Assembly (NCBI RefSeq): GCF_014648075.1
Contig: NZ_BMQK01000004.1
Span: 438,048 to 502,047 of the forward strand
Direction: 5' to 3'
DNA length: 64,000 nucleotides
Origin: Streptomyces ruber
GTDB taxonomy: Bacteria > Actinomycetota > Actinomycetes > Streptomycetales > Streptomycetaceae
The translations under genes and the position numbers were made by a program. Under the pieces are notes generated by a model that saw nothing but the letters and a program-made list of their open reading frames with translations, did no database searches and was not told where the DNA came from. Positions 50,007 through 59,545 of this stretch are shown here, in pieces (positions within the stretch are counted from its first letter, which is position 1; the number at the start of each line of letters is the position of its first letter).

Positions 50007-52678
50007 CCGGGGCGAACGGCAGGGGAGTCGCCGCGGCCACGCCCGCCGTCCGCCGCGCCCCCGTGCACGTCGCCGCGAGGAGCCGGCTCGGCGCCTCCCA
50101 CCCCCGGCAGGAGGGACCGGCGGATCTGCGGTTGGTGCCACCGGCCTCGGCCGCCTGGGGCACGGCGGCTTCGCTGCTCGATGCCTCGGCCGGGTGGATC
50201 GTGGGGGTGGTGACGGTCTGCCTGGTGGTGGGGTGCGTCCTCCTCCGGAGCGGGCGAGGCCGGGGACGCGAACGAGGCCGAGGACGCGAACGAGGCCGAG
50301 GACGCGAAAGAGAACGAGGACGCGAAAGAGAACGAGGACGCGAAAGAGAACGAGGACGCGAAAGAGAACGAGGAGGCGAAAGAGAACGAGGACGCTGGCA
50401 CAGGCACTGGTCGAGGCCGTCCGTCGCCGCCGTGCTGCTCTGCGCCGCCGCCGCGGCGGCCTCGGCCGGGCTGCACGGCGCGGATGTGCGGCGCGGACCC
50501 GTTCCCGCGCTGGCCCGGGAGTACGCACAGGTGACGGCCGACGTCGAACTGACCGCCGATCCACGTCTCACCCGGCCACGGCTCAGTGGTGATCACATGG
50601 CCCCGGCCGCCGTCCTGCTCGAAGCGGACGTACGGCGGGTGACGCGGCGGGGCGGCCCGGTGCTCTCGACGCGTACGCCGGTCCTGGTCATCGTGGACGT
50701 GGCCGCGTCGAGGCGCGGGCGCTGGCTGTCCCTCCTGCCGTCGACGCGCCTGCGGGTGACCGCGCGCGTCGTACCGGCCCTGGACCGTGGGGACCGTGTC
50801 GCGGCGGCGCTGCGGGTGCGCGACGGAGAAGAGGGAGCACCGGAGGTGGTGGGCGCCCCGTCCGCACCCCAGCGGTTCGCCGGCCGGCTGCGGAGCGGGC
50901 TGCGGGAGGCGACGGACGGGCTGGAGGCGGACGCGCGGGCCCTGCTGCCGGGATTCGTCGTGGGGGACACCTCACGGGTCCCGGCCGAGCTGGACGAGGC
51001 GTTCAAGGCGACCGACCTCACGCACCTGCTCGCTGTCAGCGGGGCCAACTTCACCATCCTCCTCGCGCTGTTCATCGGGCCGCCCGGGCTCGCGCAGCGG
51101 GCGGAGCGGCGGGGGCTCGCACGCAGGCTCGGCATTCCCCTCCGGCCGACCGCCCTCGCCGGAGGGGTGCTGACCCTCGGCTTCGTGATCGTGTGCCGGC
51201 CCGACCCGAGCGTGGTGCGGGCGGCGGCGTGCGGGTCGATCGCGCTGCTGGCCATCGCGACCGGGCGCCGCAAGTCCCTGATTCCAGCGCTGGCCACCGC
51301 GGTCCTGCTGCTGGTGCTGTACGACCCGTGGCTGGCCCGCAGCTACGGCTTCCTGCTCTCGGTCCTCGCGACCGGGGCCCTGCTCACCCTCGCGCCGCGG
51401 TGGAGCGCCGCGCTCCGCCGGCGCCGGGTGCCGCCGCGCCTGGCCGAGGCGCTGGCCGCCGCCGGCGCCGCCCAGGCGGTGTGCGCGCCGGTCGTCGCGG
51501 TCCTGTCGGCCCGGGTGAGCCTGGTGGCCGTGCCGTGCAACCTGCTGGCGGAGTTCGCGGTGGCGCCCGCCACGGTGCTGGGGTTCGCCTCGCTGGCGAC
51601 CGCCCAGGTGGCGATGCCGGTGGCCAGGGCCCTTGCCTGGTGCGCGGGTCGGCCCGCGGGCTGGATCGCCGACGTCGCGCGGACGGGGGCGGCGCTGCCC
51701 GGTGCCGGTGTGGACTGGCCGGGGAGCTGGCCGGGCGCGCTGCTCCTCGCCCTGGCGACGGTGACCGCGGTCGTGCTCGTACGGCGGATGCCGCGCCGCC
51801 CCTGGCTGTGCGCGGCGTGCTTCGTGGCGTTCCTGCTGGTCGTCGTGCAGCCGCCGCCGTTGACCCGGGTGATCACCATGTGGCCGCCGCCGGGCTGGCG
51901 GTTCACGATGTGCGACGTCGGGCAGGGCGACGCGACCGTGCTCGCGGCGGGTGAGGGGGCGGGGGTGGTCGTGGACGCCGGCCCCGATCCGGTGCTCGTC
52001 GACCGCTGCCTGCGGGCCCTCGGCATCACACGTGTCCCCCTGGTCGTGCTGACCCACTTCCACGCCGATCACGTGGCGGGGCTGCCGGGCGTGCTGCGGG
52101 GACGTGCGGTGGGCGCGATCGAGACGACCACGTTCGGTGAGCCCGAGGACCAGGCGGAGTTCGTCCGCAGAGTGGCGGCGGCCCGGCGCGTCCCGGTGTC
52201 GCGGGCGGTGGCGGGAGAGGCACGGCGTACGGGCGACCTGGCCTGGCGGGTCCTCGGGCCCCCACCGCCCGCACCGGGAGGCGGGCCCGGGTCGGAGGGG
52301 CCGAACGACGCCAGCGTGACCATGCTCGTGCGGTCGGGCACGGGGGCGGGCGCGGTGAGCCTGCTGATACTGGGCGACCTGGAGCCCCCGGCGCAGCGGG
52401 CGCTGCTGAGATCACCGGTTGCCGCCGGTCTGCGACCGGTGGACGTCCTCAAGGTCGCCCACCACGGTTCCGCCTACCAGGACCCGGACCTCATACGCGT
52501 CGTGGCCCCGCGGCTGGCGCTCGTGTCGGTGGGTGCCGGCAACCCCTACGGGCATCCGGCACCGAGCACCCTGGCGGCGCTGCGGTCCACCGGTGCGACG
52601 GTGCTGCGCACGGACGAGGACGGGGCGATCGCCGTGAGCGGCACGGCGGGAGAGCTGAGGGTGGCGGCGGGTGACTGA
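50003..52678 (+). CDS. comEC: ComEC/Rec2-family DNA uptake channel
   Basis: The transmembrane channel that carries single-stranded DNA across the membrane. The 891-residue protein has N-terminal membrane segments, a soluble domain, the Competence membrane domain with about eight helices, and a C-terminal metallo-beta-lactamase-like nuclease domain (DVGQGDATVL, HFHADHVAGL, VAHHGSAYQ). An unusual insert of about 45 residues made of Arg/Glu/Gly repeats follows the first hydrophobic segment. It starts within the comEA stop (ATGA), so the two are co-translated. Streptomycetes are not known to be naturally competent, so its present role is open. Confidence 0.93.
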   Translation: MTGANGRGVAAATPAVRRAPVHVAARSRLGASHPRQEGPADLRLVPPASAAWGTAASLLDASAGWIVGVVTVCLVVGCVLLRSGRGRGRERGRGRERGRGRERERGRERERGRERERGRERERGGERERGRWHRHWSRPSVAAVLLCAAAAAASAGLHGADVRRGPVPALAREYAQVTADVELTADPRLTRPRLSGDHMAPAAVLLEADVRRVTRRGGPVLSTRTPVLVIVDVAASRRGRWLSLLPSTRLRVTARVVPALDRGDRVAAALRVRDGEEGAPEVVGAPSAPQRFAGRLRSGLREATDGLEADARALLPGFVVGDTSRVPAELDEAFKATDLTHLLAVSGANFTILLALFIGPPGLAQRAERRGLARRLGIPLRPTALAGGVLTLGFVIVCRPDPSVVRAAACGSIALLAIATGRRKSLIPALATAVLLLVLYDPWLARSYGFLLSVLATGALLTLAPRWSAALRRRRVPPRLAEALAAAGAAQAVCAPVVAVLSARVSLVAVPCNLLAEFAVAPATVLGFASLATAQVAMPVARALAWCAGRPAGWIADVARTGAALPGAGVDWPGSWPGALLLALATVTAVVLVRRMPRRPWLCAACFVAFLLVVVQPPPLTRVITMWPPPGWRFTMCDVGQGDATVLAAGEGAGVVVDAGPDPVLVDRCLRALGITRVPLVVLTHFHADHVAGLPGVLRGRAVGAIETTTFGEPEDQAEFVRRVAAARRVPVSRAVAGEARRTGDLAWRVLGPPPPAPGGGPGSEGPNDASVTMLVRSGTGAGAVSLLILGDLEPPAQRALLRSPVAAGLRPVDVLKVAHHGSAYQDPDLIRVVAPRLALVSVGAGNPYGHPAPSTLAALRSTGATVLRTDEDGAIAVSGTAGELRVAAGD
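50264..50389 (+). repeat. 18-bp tandem repeat inside comEC
   Basis: Seven consecutive in-frame 18-bp units (126 bp): two GGACGCGAACGAGGCCGA, four GGACGCGAAAGAGAACGA, one GGAGGCGAAAGAGAACGA. They encode a (GRERER)-type charged repeat. Confidence 0.9.
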
Positions 52679-52964
52679 GCCGGGGCGGGGCCCGCCGGGA
52701 CTGTCGGACAATGTGACGGTGAGCGATGTGAGACATGTCCTGGTGCTGCCCGACCGCGATGCCGCCGAGGAGGTGGTGGAGGCCCTGGCCGACCGCTTCG
52801 GGGTGGACGAGGAGCCCCAGCTGGTACGGGACGCGCTGGCCGGGGAGGACGACGCCGAGGACGCGCAGTGGCTCGTGGTCCTCCGCGACGAGCGGGGGCG
52901 GCTCGACCCGGCCGAGCTGGACGAGTTCGCGGGGGAGTGGGAGGGATGGCGGGAGGAGCCCTGA
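52671..52964 (+). CDS. small acidic unknown protein between comEC and holA
   Basis: A small acidic protein of up to 97 residues with no recognised family. It has a core VRHVLVLPDRDAAEEVVEAL, then a long helical acidic stretch (RDALAGEDDAEDAQWLVVLRD). It overlaps the comEC stop by 8 nt if GTG 52671 is used; GTG 52713 or 52719, right before the conserved-looking core, are alternatives giving about 81-83 residues. It lies 46 nt before holA. Its alpha/beta pattern could be a small ferredoxin-like fold. No function is evident. Confidence 0.75.
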   Translation: MTEPGRGPPGLSDNVTVSDVRHVLVLPDRDAAEEVVEALADRFGVDEEPQLVRDALAGEDDAEDAQWLVVLRDERGRLDPAELDEFAGEWEGWREEP

Positions 52965-53010
52965 CATCGCCCGGACCGGGTTGTCAGTGGCCCGTGGGAT
53001 GCTGTGGGGG

Positions 53011-53997
53011 ATGGCCAGGAAGACTGCGAACGACGACCCCCTCGCCCCTGTCACGCTTGCCGTGGGCCAGGAGGAGCTCCTGCTCGACCGTGCCGTGCAG
53101 GAGGTGGTGGCCGCCGCGAAGGCCGCCGACGCCGACACGGACGTACGGGATCTGACCCCGGACCAGTTGCAGCCCGGCACGCTGGCCGAGCTGACGAGTC
53201 CGTCGCTCTTCGCGGAGCGCAAGGTCGTGGTCGTACGCAACGCGCAGGATCTGTCGGCCGACACGGTCAAGGACGTGAAGGCGTACCTCGGGTCGCCCGC
53301 CGAGGAGATCACTCTCGTGCTGGCGCACGCGGGCGGGGCCAAGGGGAAGGGGCTGCTGGACGCGGCGCGCAAGGCGGGCGCCCGTGAGGTGGCGTGCGCG
53401 AAGATGACGAAGCCGGCCGAGCGGCTGGGATTCGTCCGGGCGGAGTTCCGCACCCTGGGCCGGTCCGCCGCGCCCGAGGCCTGCCAGGCGCTCGTGGACG
53501 CGATCGGCAGCGATCTGCGGGAGCTCGCGTCCGCGGTGTCGCAGCTGTGCGCGGACGTCGAGGGGACGATCGACGCGGCCGTGGTCGGGCGGTACTACAC
53601 CGGGCGGGCCGAGGCGTCGAGCTTCGAGGTGGCCGACCGGGCCGTCGAGGGGCGGGCCGCGGAGGCGCTGGAGGCGTTGCGCTGGTCGCTGTCGACCGGG
53701 GTCGCGCCCGTACTGATCACCAGCGCGCTGGCCCAGGGCGTGCGCGGCATCGGCAAGCTGCTCTCCGCGCGCGGCGGCCGGCCGAACGATCTGGCGCGGG
53801 AACTGGGGATGCCGCCGTGGAAGATCGACCGGGTGCGGCAGCAGATGCGCGGGTGGACGCAGGACGGGGTGGCGGTCGCCCTGCGCGCGGTCGCCGAGGC
53901 CGACGCGGGAGTGAAGGGCGGCGGGGACGACCCCGAGTACGCGCTGGAGAAGGCGGTCGTGACGATCGCGCGGGCGGCCCGGTCGCGCCGGGGCTGA
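53011..53997 (+). CDS. holA: DNA polymerase III subunit delta
   Basis: The delta subunit opens the sliding clamp in the clamp-loader complex. The 328-residue protein begins MARKTANDDPLAPVTLAVGQ and shows the HolA fold: an AAA+-like N-terminal domain without a Walker A motif, and a C-terminal collar domain (LRWSLSTGVAPVLITSALAQ region). It follows the small unknown gene in the com order comEA-comEC-holA, common in many bacteria, with rpsT next on the other strand. ATG 53011 was chosen as the point where similarity begins; a GGGGG run touches it. Confidence 0.95.
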   Translation: MARKTANDDPLAPVTLAVGQEELLLDRAVQEVVAAAKAADADTDVRDLTPDQLQPGTLAELTSPSLFAERKVVVVRNAQDLSADTVKDVKAYLGSPAEEITLVLAHAGGAKGKGLLDAARKAGAREVACAKMTKPAERLGFVRAEFRTLGRSAAPEACQALVDAIGSDLRELASAVSQLCADVEGTIDAAVVGRYYTGRAEASSFEVADRAVEGRAAEALEALRWSLSTGVAPVLITSALAQGVRGIGKLLSARGGRPNDLARELGMPPWKIDRVRQQMRGWTQDGVAVALRAVAEADAGVKGGGDDPEYALEKAVVTIARAARSRRG

Positions 53998-54123
53998 GCC
54001 TGCGGCGGCCGGTGACGGCCGGTGACGGCCGGAGCCGGGCAGGCCCCGGCACCGCGCCGTGCGCCTCGGAGTGCCGTGACGAGCTCCGGAACACGCGCCA
54101 GAGCCCGAGCGCGGAACGCCGGA

Positions 54124-54164
54124 AGCCCCGACCCTCGTTCCGGGGAAGAACGGGGACCGGGGCT
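54124..54164. terminator. bidirectional terminator between holA and rpsT
   Basis: An imperfect stem of about 17 bp with two mismatches (AGCCCCG arm at 54124 pairing to CGGGGCT at 54158-54164) between converging genes. The other ~280 nt here (53998-54320) hold a short GGCCGGTGACGG direct repeat but no gene that I can support. Confidence 0.55.
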
Positions 54165-54320
54165 CCGGGTGAAGCTCGTGGACCCATACCCGCGTGGCGA
54201 ACGCAGGCCGCGTACGGGTCCGGGGTGCCGGTCGGGAGCGGATGAGAGAGGGCCCGCTCTGGGTCCGGCCGACGGTCAAGTCAGGAGAGTCGTGAGGACG
54301 AGTCCGCGGACTCGGCCGAC

Positions 54321-54587
54321 TCAGCCCTTGAGGGCAGAGACCTGGGCAGCCAGGGCCGACTTCTTGTTGGCAGCCTGGTTCTTGTGGATGACGCCCTTGG
54401 AGACGGCCTTGTCGAGCTTGCGCGAGGCCTCGCGCAGGGCCAGGTTCGCCTTCTCCACGTCACCCGCGGCCGTGGCCTCACGGGTCTTGCGGATCGCGGT
54501 CTTCAGAGAGGACTTGACGGCCTTGTTGCGCTGCCGGGCCTTCTCGTTGGTCTTGATCCGCTTGAGCTGGGACTTGATGTTCGCCAC
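54321..54587 (-). CDS. rpsT: 30S ribosomal protein S20
   Basis: Ribosomal protein S20, 88 residues, a primary 16S rRNA binder. The sequence begins [20 protein letters not shown] (GTG start read as Met) and is all basic helix, as expected. The Shine-Dalgarno is AAAAGG 8 nt upstream. It is encoded alone and divergently from lepA, the common actinobacterial arrangement. Confidence 0.98.
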   Translation of the reverse strand: MANIKSQLKRIKTNEKARQRNKAVKSSLKTAIRKTREATAAGDVEKANLALREASRKLDKAVSKGVIHKNQAANKKSALAAQVSALKG

Positions 54588-54690
54588 GAATGAGCCTTTT
54601 CAGGTTCAGGCACGGGACCGGACAGGAGCCGTGCCGATGGTTTTCCAGAAGACGTGCCTCGCGCTGAGAGGGCATGAGACACAGCCATCC

Positions 54691-54720
54691 ACACTACCAG
54701 CGGCCCCTTGAGTGGCCCAA
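54691..54720 (-). promoter_or_regulatory. possible rpsT promoter
   Basis: On the minus strand TTGGGC (54715-54720), 18-nt spacer, TAGTGT (54691-54696). It gives a leader of about 95 nt. Confidence 0.4.
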
Positions 54721-54818
54721 ACCGGTCACCGGTCCGCGTCCGTGGGACCATGGAGCCTACGTGACGATCCGACCCGAGACCGCAGACACTGCGGACGCCT
54801 CAAGAATCAGGACCCTGC

Positions 54819-56687
54819 GTGCCCGCGATCCCCAGCCATGTGCCCGAGCCGAGCCGTACCGACCCGGCTCTGATCCGCAACTTCTGCATCATCGCGCACA
54901 TCGACCACGGCAAGTCCACGCTCGCCGACCGGATGCTCCAGCTGACCGGTGTGGTCGAGCAGCGGCAGATGCGTGCTCAGTACCTCGACCGCATGGACAT
55001 CGAGCGCGAGCGCGGCATCACGATCAAGTCCCAGGCGGTCCGTCTGCCCTGGGCGCCCACGGACGAGCCGGGCAAGACGCACATCCTCAACATGATCGAC
55101 ACCCCGGGACACGTCGACTTCACCTACGAGGTCTCGCGGTCGCTCGCCGCCTGTGAGGGGACCATCCTCCTCGTCGACGCCGCCCAGGGCATCGAGGCCC
55201 AGACCCTCGCCAACCTGTACCTGGCGATGGAGAACGACCTCACGATCATCCCGGTGCTCAACAAGATCGACCTGCCGGCCGCGCAGCCCGAGAAGTTCGC
55301 CGAGGAGCTCGCCAACCTGGTCGGGTGCGACCCCGACGACGTGCTGCGGGTGTCCGCCAAGACGGGCCTCGGGGTCGAGGCGCTGCTCGACAAGGTCGTC
55401 GCCGAGGTCCCCGCCCCGGTGGGCGTCGCCGACGCCCCCGCGCGCGCCATGATCTTCGACTCGGTGTACGACTCGTACCGGGGCGTCGTGACGTACGTCC
55501 GTGTCGTCGACGGGCAGCTCAACAAGCGCGAGCGGATCCGGATGATGTCCACCGGCGCCACGCACGAGCTGCTGGAGATCGGGACCAACTCGCCCGAGAT
55601 GCTCGGCGCGGACGGCCTCGGCGTCGGTGAGGTGGGCTACCTCATCACCGGTGTGAAGGACGTCCGCCAGTCGAAGGTCGGCGACACGATCACCCAGCAG
55701 AGCAAGGGGGCCACCGAGGCGCTCGGCGGCTACAAGGACCCCAAGCCCATGGTGTTCTCCGGGCTGTACCCGCTGGACGGCTCCGACTACCCGGAGCTGC
55801 GCGACGCCCTGGACAAGCTCCAGCTCAACGACGCCGCCCTCGTCTACGAGCCGGAGACCTCCGCGGCCCTCGGCTTCGGCTTCCGCGTCGGCTTCCTCGG
55901 CCTGCTGCACCTGGACGTGATCCGGGAGCGGCTGGAGCGCGAGTTCGGCCTCGACCTGATCGCGACCGCCCCGAACGTGGTCTACCGCGTGGTCATGGAG
56001 GACGGCAGCGAGCACACGGTCACCAATCCGAGCGAGTTCCCCGAGGGCAAGATCGGGGAGGTGTACGAGCCGGTCGTGCGCGCCACGATCCTGGCGCCGA
56101 GCGAGTTCATCGGCTCGATCATGGAGCTGTGCCAGGCCCGGCGCGGCGTCATGCTCGGCATGGACTACCTCTCCGAGGACCGCGTCGAGATCCGCTACAC
56201 GCTGCCGCTCGCGGAGATCGTCTTCGACTTCTTCGACCAGCTGAAGTCCAAGACCCGCGGTTACGCCTCGCTCGACTACGAACCCACCGGCGAGCAGACC
56301 TCCAGCCTCGTCAAGGTCGACATCCTGCTGCACGGCGACAAGGTGGACGCGTTCTCCGCGATCACCCACCGGGACCAGGCGTACGCCTACGGCGTCCGGC
56401 TCGTCGCCAAGCTCAAGGAGCTGATCCCGCGGCAGGCGTTCGAGGTGCCGGTCCAGGCCGCCATCGGCTCCCGCGTCATCGCCCGCGAGACCATCCGCGC
56501 CATCCGCAAGGACGTCCTCGCCAAGTGCTACGGCGGTGACATCTCCCGTAAGCGGAAGCTGCTGGAGAAGCAGAAGGAGGGCAAGAAGCGGATGAAGATG
56601 GTCGGCTCCGTGGAGGTTCCGCAGGAGGCCTTCATCGCCGTCCTCTCCAGTGACGAGGGCGGGGGCTCGGGCAAGGGCAAGAAGTAG
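54819..56687 (+). CDS. lepA: elongation factor 4 (LepA)
   Basis: A ribosome-dependent GTPase that back-translocates or assists initiation. The 622-residue protein has the G-domain motifs AHIDHGKST (residues 26-34) and DTPGH near 94, EF-G-like domains II, III and V, and the LepA-specific C-terminal domain ending in a Lys-rich tail ([16 protein letters not shown]). GTG 54819 is used; family similarity begins about 15 residues later. It is divergent from rpsT. Confidence 0.97.
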   Translation: MPAIPSHVPEPSRTDPALIRNFCIIAHIDHGKSTLADRMLQLTGVVEQRQMRAQYLDRMDIERERGITIKSQAVRLPWAPTDEPGKTHILNMIDTPGHVDFTYEVSRSLAACEGTILLVDAAQGIEAQTLANLYLAMENDLTIIPVLNKIDLPAAQPEKFAEELANLVGCDPDDVLRVSAKTGLGVEALLDKVVAEVPAPVGVADAPARAMIFDSVYDSYRGVVTYVRVVDGQLNKRERIRMMSTGATHELLEIGTNSPEMLGADGLGVGEVGYLITGVKDVRQSKVGDTITQQSKGATEALGGYKDPKPMVFSGLYPLDGSDYPELRDALDKLQLNDAALVYEPETSAALGFGFRVGFLGLLHLDVIRERLEREFGLDLIATAPNVVYRVVMEDGSEHTVTNPSEFPEGKIGEVYEPVVRATILAPSEFIGSIMELCQARRGVMLGMDYLSEDRVEIRYTLPLAEIVFDFFDQLKSKTRGYASLDYEPTGEQTSSLVKVDILLHGDKVDAFSAITHRDQAYAYGVRLVAKLKELIPRQAFEVPVQAAIGSRVIARETIRAIRKDVLAKCYGGDISRKRKLLEKQKEGKKRMKMVGSVEVPQEAFIAVLSSDEGGGSGKGKK

Positions 56688-56713
56688 CCGGCCTCCCGGG
56701 ACGCGTACACGTG

Positions 56714-56745
56714 CGGGCCCGTCGCGCTTCGGCGCGGCGGGCCCG
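56714..56745 (+). terminator. lepA terminator
   Basis: A 14-bp stem with one GU pair (56714-56727 with 56732-56745) and TTCG tetraloop, 27 nt after the lepA stop. Confidence 0.8.
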
Positions 56746-56858
56746 TCCGCGTGCGGGGGCGTCGTCCGCGTGCGGGGTGTCGTCCCCGCGGCCGTACCGG
56801 GTACGCCTCCGTACGAAGTGACGGCCTTCCGCCCCTTACGCACCGGCGAACGGAGCCT

Positions 56859-56892
56859 TACCCTGATCACCACTCGACGGTTACTCGCGAGT
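56859..56892 (+). promoter_or_regulatory. putative promoter and palindromic operator of the acyl-CoA ligase
   Basis: TACCCT at 56859-56864 resembles a -10, though the -35 (TTACGC at 56836-56841) is poor. Just downstream is the perfect palindrome ACTCGCGAGT (56883-56892), extended on both sides by TTA/TAA-like bases, the form of a TetR-family operator. It would sit near +15 and could block transcription in response to fatty acyl-CoA. Confidence 0.5.
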
Positions 56893-56899
56893 TAAACAG

Positions 56900-56992
56900 C
56901 AGCCGCCAGAAGTCAGCCGCCAGAAGTCAGCCGCCATGAGTCATATGAGTCAGCCGCACTGAATCAGCCGCATCGAGCCAGCCGCACCGTCG
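56900..56992 (+). repeat. 14-bp repeat array upstream of the acyl-CoA ligase
   Basis: Six copies of CAGCCGC start at 56900, 56914, 56928, 56951, 56965 and 56979. The spacing is 14 bp except for one 23-bp gap that contains a degraded copy. The array lies in the expected 5' leader and ends about 17 nt before the start codon. Confidence 0.8.
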
Positions 56993-57009
56993 CGGGCCCG
57001 GAGGATGTC

Positions 57010-58887
57010 GTGAGCGACACACAGAATCTGATCGAGAACCGTCCGCCGTCCGTGGCGGCCCTCTTCCTGGAGCGCGTGGCGGCCACACCGGACGCGGAGG
57101 CCTACCGCTACCCCGTCCCCTCGCGGTCCGGCCGGGGCCCGGACGACTGGAAGTCGCTGAGCTGGGCGCAGGCCGCCGACCGGGTGTACGCCATCGCGGC
57201 CGGGCTGATCGAGCTGGGTGTCCGGCCCGAGGAGCGCGTCGCCCTCGCCTCCGCCACCCGTATCGAGTGGATCCTCGCCGACTTCGGCATCATGTGCGCG
57301 GGCGCGGCCACCACGACCGTCTACCCGCAGACGAACGCCGACGAAAGCGCGTACATCCTGTCCGACTCCGCGAGCCGGTTCCTGATCGCGGAGGACGCGG
57401 CCCAGCTCGCCAAGGTCCAGGAGAAGCGGGCCGAGCTGCCCGACCTCGGCCATGTGATCGTCATCGACACCGACGGCGCCGACCTCTCCGGCGACGGAGT
57501 CCTCTCGCTCGCCGAGCTGGAGCGGCGCGGCGCGGCGTACCTGACGGAGAATCCCGACCTCATCCGCAAGAGGGTCGACGCGATCACCGCCACCCAGCTG
57601 GCCACCCTCATCTACACCTCGGGCACCACGGGCCGTCCCAAGGGTGTCCGTCTCCCGCACGACAACTGGTCGTACATGGCGAAGGCGATCGCCGCGACCG
57701 GTCTGCTCGGCGAGGAGGACGTGCAGTACCTGTGGCTGCCGCTCGCGCACGTCTTCGGCAAGGTGCTCACCTCCGGTCACGTCGAGATCGGCCACATCAC
57801 CGCCGTCGACGGCCGCGTCGACAAGATCATCGAGAATCTGCCGGTGGTGCAGCCGACGTACATGGCGGCCGTGCCGCGCATCTTCGAGAAGGTCTACAAC
57901 GGGGTCGCGGCCAAGGCACGCGCGGGCGGCGCCGCCAAGTACAGAATCTTCCAGTGGGCCGCCGAGGTGGCCCGGGAGCACGCCAGGGTCCGGCAGGACA
58001 ACTTCCGCCGCACCGGGAGCTCCTCGGTGCCGCTCGGGCTGGCCGCCCGGCACAAGGCCGCCGACGTCCTCGTCTACGCCAAGATCCGCGAGGCGTTCGG
58101 CGGGCGGCTGCGCGCCTGTGTCTCCGGGTCGGCCGCCCTCGCGCCCGACATCGGCTACTTCTTCTCCGGCGCCGGCATCCACATCCTGGAGGGCTACGGT
58201 CTGACCGAGTCCAGCGCCGCCTCCTTCGTCAACCCGGGCGAGGCGTACCGGACCGGCACGGTCGGCAAGCCGCTGCCCGGCACCGAGGTGCGCATCGCGG
58301 ACGACGGGGAGGTCCTGCTGCGCGGCCCCGGCATCATGGAGGGCTACCACGGGCTGCCGGAGAAGACCGCGGAGGTGCTGGAGCCGGACGGCTGGTTCCA
58401 CACCGGGGACATCGGCGAACTGTCCGTGGACGGCTACCTGCGCATCACCGACCGCAAGAAGGACCTGATCAAAACGTCGGGCGGCAAGTACATCGCCCCG
58501 GCCGAGGTGGAGGGACAGTTCAAAGCGGTCTGCCCGTACGTCTCCAACATCCTGGTCATCGGCGCCGACCGGAACTTCTGCACCGCGCTGATCACGCTGG
58601 ACGAGCCCGCCGTCCTCGGCTGGGCGGAACAGCACGGTCTGAGCGGCAAGGAGTACGCCGACGTGGTGACCTCCCCGGAGGTCCAGCGGCTGGTGCAGGG
58701 GTATGTGGACCAGCTCAACGAGGGGCTGCAGCGCTGGCAGACGATCAAGAAGTTCCGGGTGCTGCCGCGTGACCTGGACGTCGAGCACGGCGAGCTGACG
58801 CCCAGCCTGAAGCTGAAGCGTCCGGTGGTCGAGCGCGAGTACCAGCACCTGATCGACGAGATGTACGCGGGAACCAGGGAAGCGTGA
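57010..58887 (+). CDS. long-chain fatty acid-CoA ligase (AMP-binding)
   Basis: Activates long-chain fatty acids to acyl-CoA through an acyl-adenylate. The 625-residue enzyme has the AMP-binding P-loop YTSGTTGRPKG at 202-212, the GYGLTESSAA motif, WFHTGDIGEL and the DRKKDLIKTSGGKY signature of long-chain acyl-CoA synthetases of the AMP-dependent ligase superfamily. GTG 57010 has GGAGG about 7 nt upstream. An operator-like palindrome and 14-bp repeats lie in its leader. It is a single-gene unit bounded by a strong terminator. Confidence 0.95.
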   Translation: MSDTQNLIENRPPSVAALFLERVAATPDAEAYRYPVPSRSGRGPDDWKSLSWAQAADRVYAIAAGLIELGVRPEERVALASATRIEWILADFGIMCAGAATTTVYPQTNADESAYILSDSASRFLIAEDAAQLAKVQEKRAELPDLGHVIVIDTDGADLSGDGVLSLAELERRGAAYLTENPDLIRKRVDAITATQLATLIYTSGTTGRPKGVRLPHDNWSYMAKAIAATGLLGEEDVQYLWLPLAHVFGKVLTSGHVEIGHITAVDGRVDKIIENLPVVQPTYMAAVPRIFEKVYNGVAAKARAGGAAKYRIFQWAAEVAREHARVRQDNFRRTGSSSVPLGLAARHKAADVLVYAKIREAFGGRLRACVSGSAALAPDIGYFFSGAGIHILEGYGLTESSAASFVNPGEAYRTGTVGKPLPGTEVRIADDGEVLLRGPGIMEGYHGLPEKTAEVLEPDGWFHTGDIGELSVDGYLRITDRKKDLIKTSGGKYIAPAEVEGQFKAVCPYVSNILVIGADRNFCTALITLDEPAVLGWAEQHGLSGKEYADVVTSPEVQRLVQGYVDQLNEGLQRWQTIKKFRVLPRDLDVEHGELTPSLKLKRPVVEREYQHLIDEMYAGTREA

Positions 58888-58895
58888 CCGGAGAG

Positions 58896-58949
58896 CGTCG
58901 TACGCCGGCCGGGGGCGCCGCACACGCCACCCCCGGCCGGCGTACGACG
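58896..58949. terminator. bidirectional terminator between the acyl-CoA ligase and the response regulator
   Basis: A perfect 20-bp stem (58896-58915 with 58930-58949) with a 14-nt loop between converging genes. Confidence 0.9.
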
Positions 58950-58950
58950 G

Positions 58951-59535
58951 CTACGGCCTCCGGCCGTGCCGGAACGTGTTCACCAGCGCCTGGAGGTCAC
59001 GCACCTGTGCGCGCAGCCCCGTCAGATCCAGCGGGCCGTCGGCGGCCAGCCGGTCGTCCAGGGCGGTCAGGCGGTCGCCGACCTGGGCGAGGTGCGTCTG
59101 CTCCTGCGCCAGCATCCTCTCCAGCTGCTGGTTCTTGCGGTGCAGGTCGAGGAAGACGGCGACCTTGGCCCGCAGCACCCAGGGGTCGAAGGGCTTGGTG
59201 AGGTAGTCGGCCGCCCCGGTGGCGTAGCCGCGGAAGGCGTAGCCCTCGTCGGCGTCGGTGCCCGTCAGGAAGATGATCGGGATGTCCTTGGTCTGATCGA
59301 GCCGCTTGATGTTGGCGGCTGTCTCGAAGCCGTCCATGCCCGGCATCCGGATGTCCAGGAGGACCACGGCGAAGCGCCGGCGCAGCAGCGCCTTCATCGC
59401 CTCCTCGCCCGAACGCGCCCGGACCAGCGGCTCGTTGAGGGAGCGCAGCACGGCCTCCAGGGCGATCAGGTTGTCCTCCATGTCGTCCACCAGGAGGATG
59501 CCGGCCCGCTCGCCGGCCGTTGTCTCAGTGCTCAT
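58951..59535 (-). CDS. response regulator with C-terminal coiled coil, no DNA-binding domain
   Basis: A 194-residue response regulator. The receiver domain has Asp17-Asp18, the phosphorylation site Asp61 (VVLLDIRMPGMDG), the FLTGTD Thr and the LTKPF Lys. After residue about 125 it has no output domain of known type but a helical, coiled-coil-like tail (RKNQQLERMLAQEQTHLAQV). It may act by protein contact. It begins 10 nt after the hybrid kinase gene and has GAGG about 10 nt upstream of ATG 59535, so it is part of a two-gene operon. The pair resembles osmotic-stress kinase/regulator pairs of Streptomyces such as OsaA/OsaB in layout. Confidence 0.93.
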   Translation of the reverse strand: MSTETTAGERAGILLVDDMEDNLIALEAVLRSLNEPLVRARSGEEAMKALLRRRFAVVLLDIRMPGMDGFETAANIKRLDQTKDIPIIFLTGTDADEGYAFRGYATGAADYLTKPFDPWVLRAKVAVFLDLHRKNQQLERMLAQEQTHLAQVGDRLTALDDRLAADGPLDLTGLRAQVRDLQALVNTFRHGRRP

Positions 59536-59545
59536 GCTGACTGCC

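Noticed and set aside
54022-54711. Plus-strand frame covering the holA-rpsT spacer and rpsT
   Set aside because: It runs antisense to rpsT and the terminator and has no protein-like pattern.
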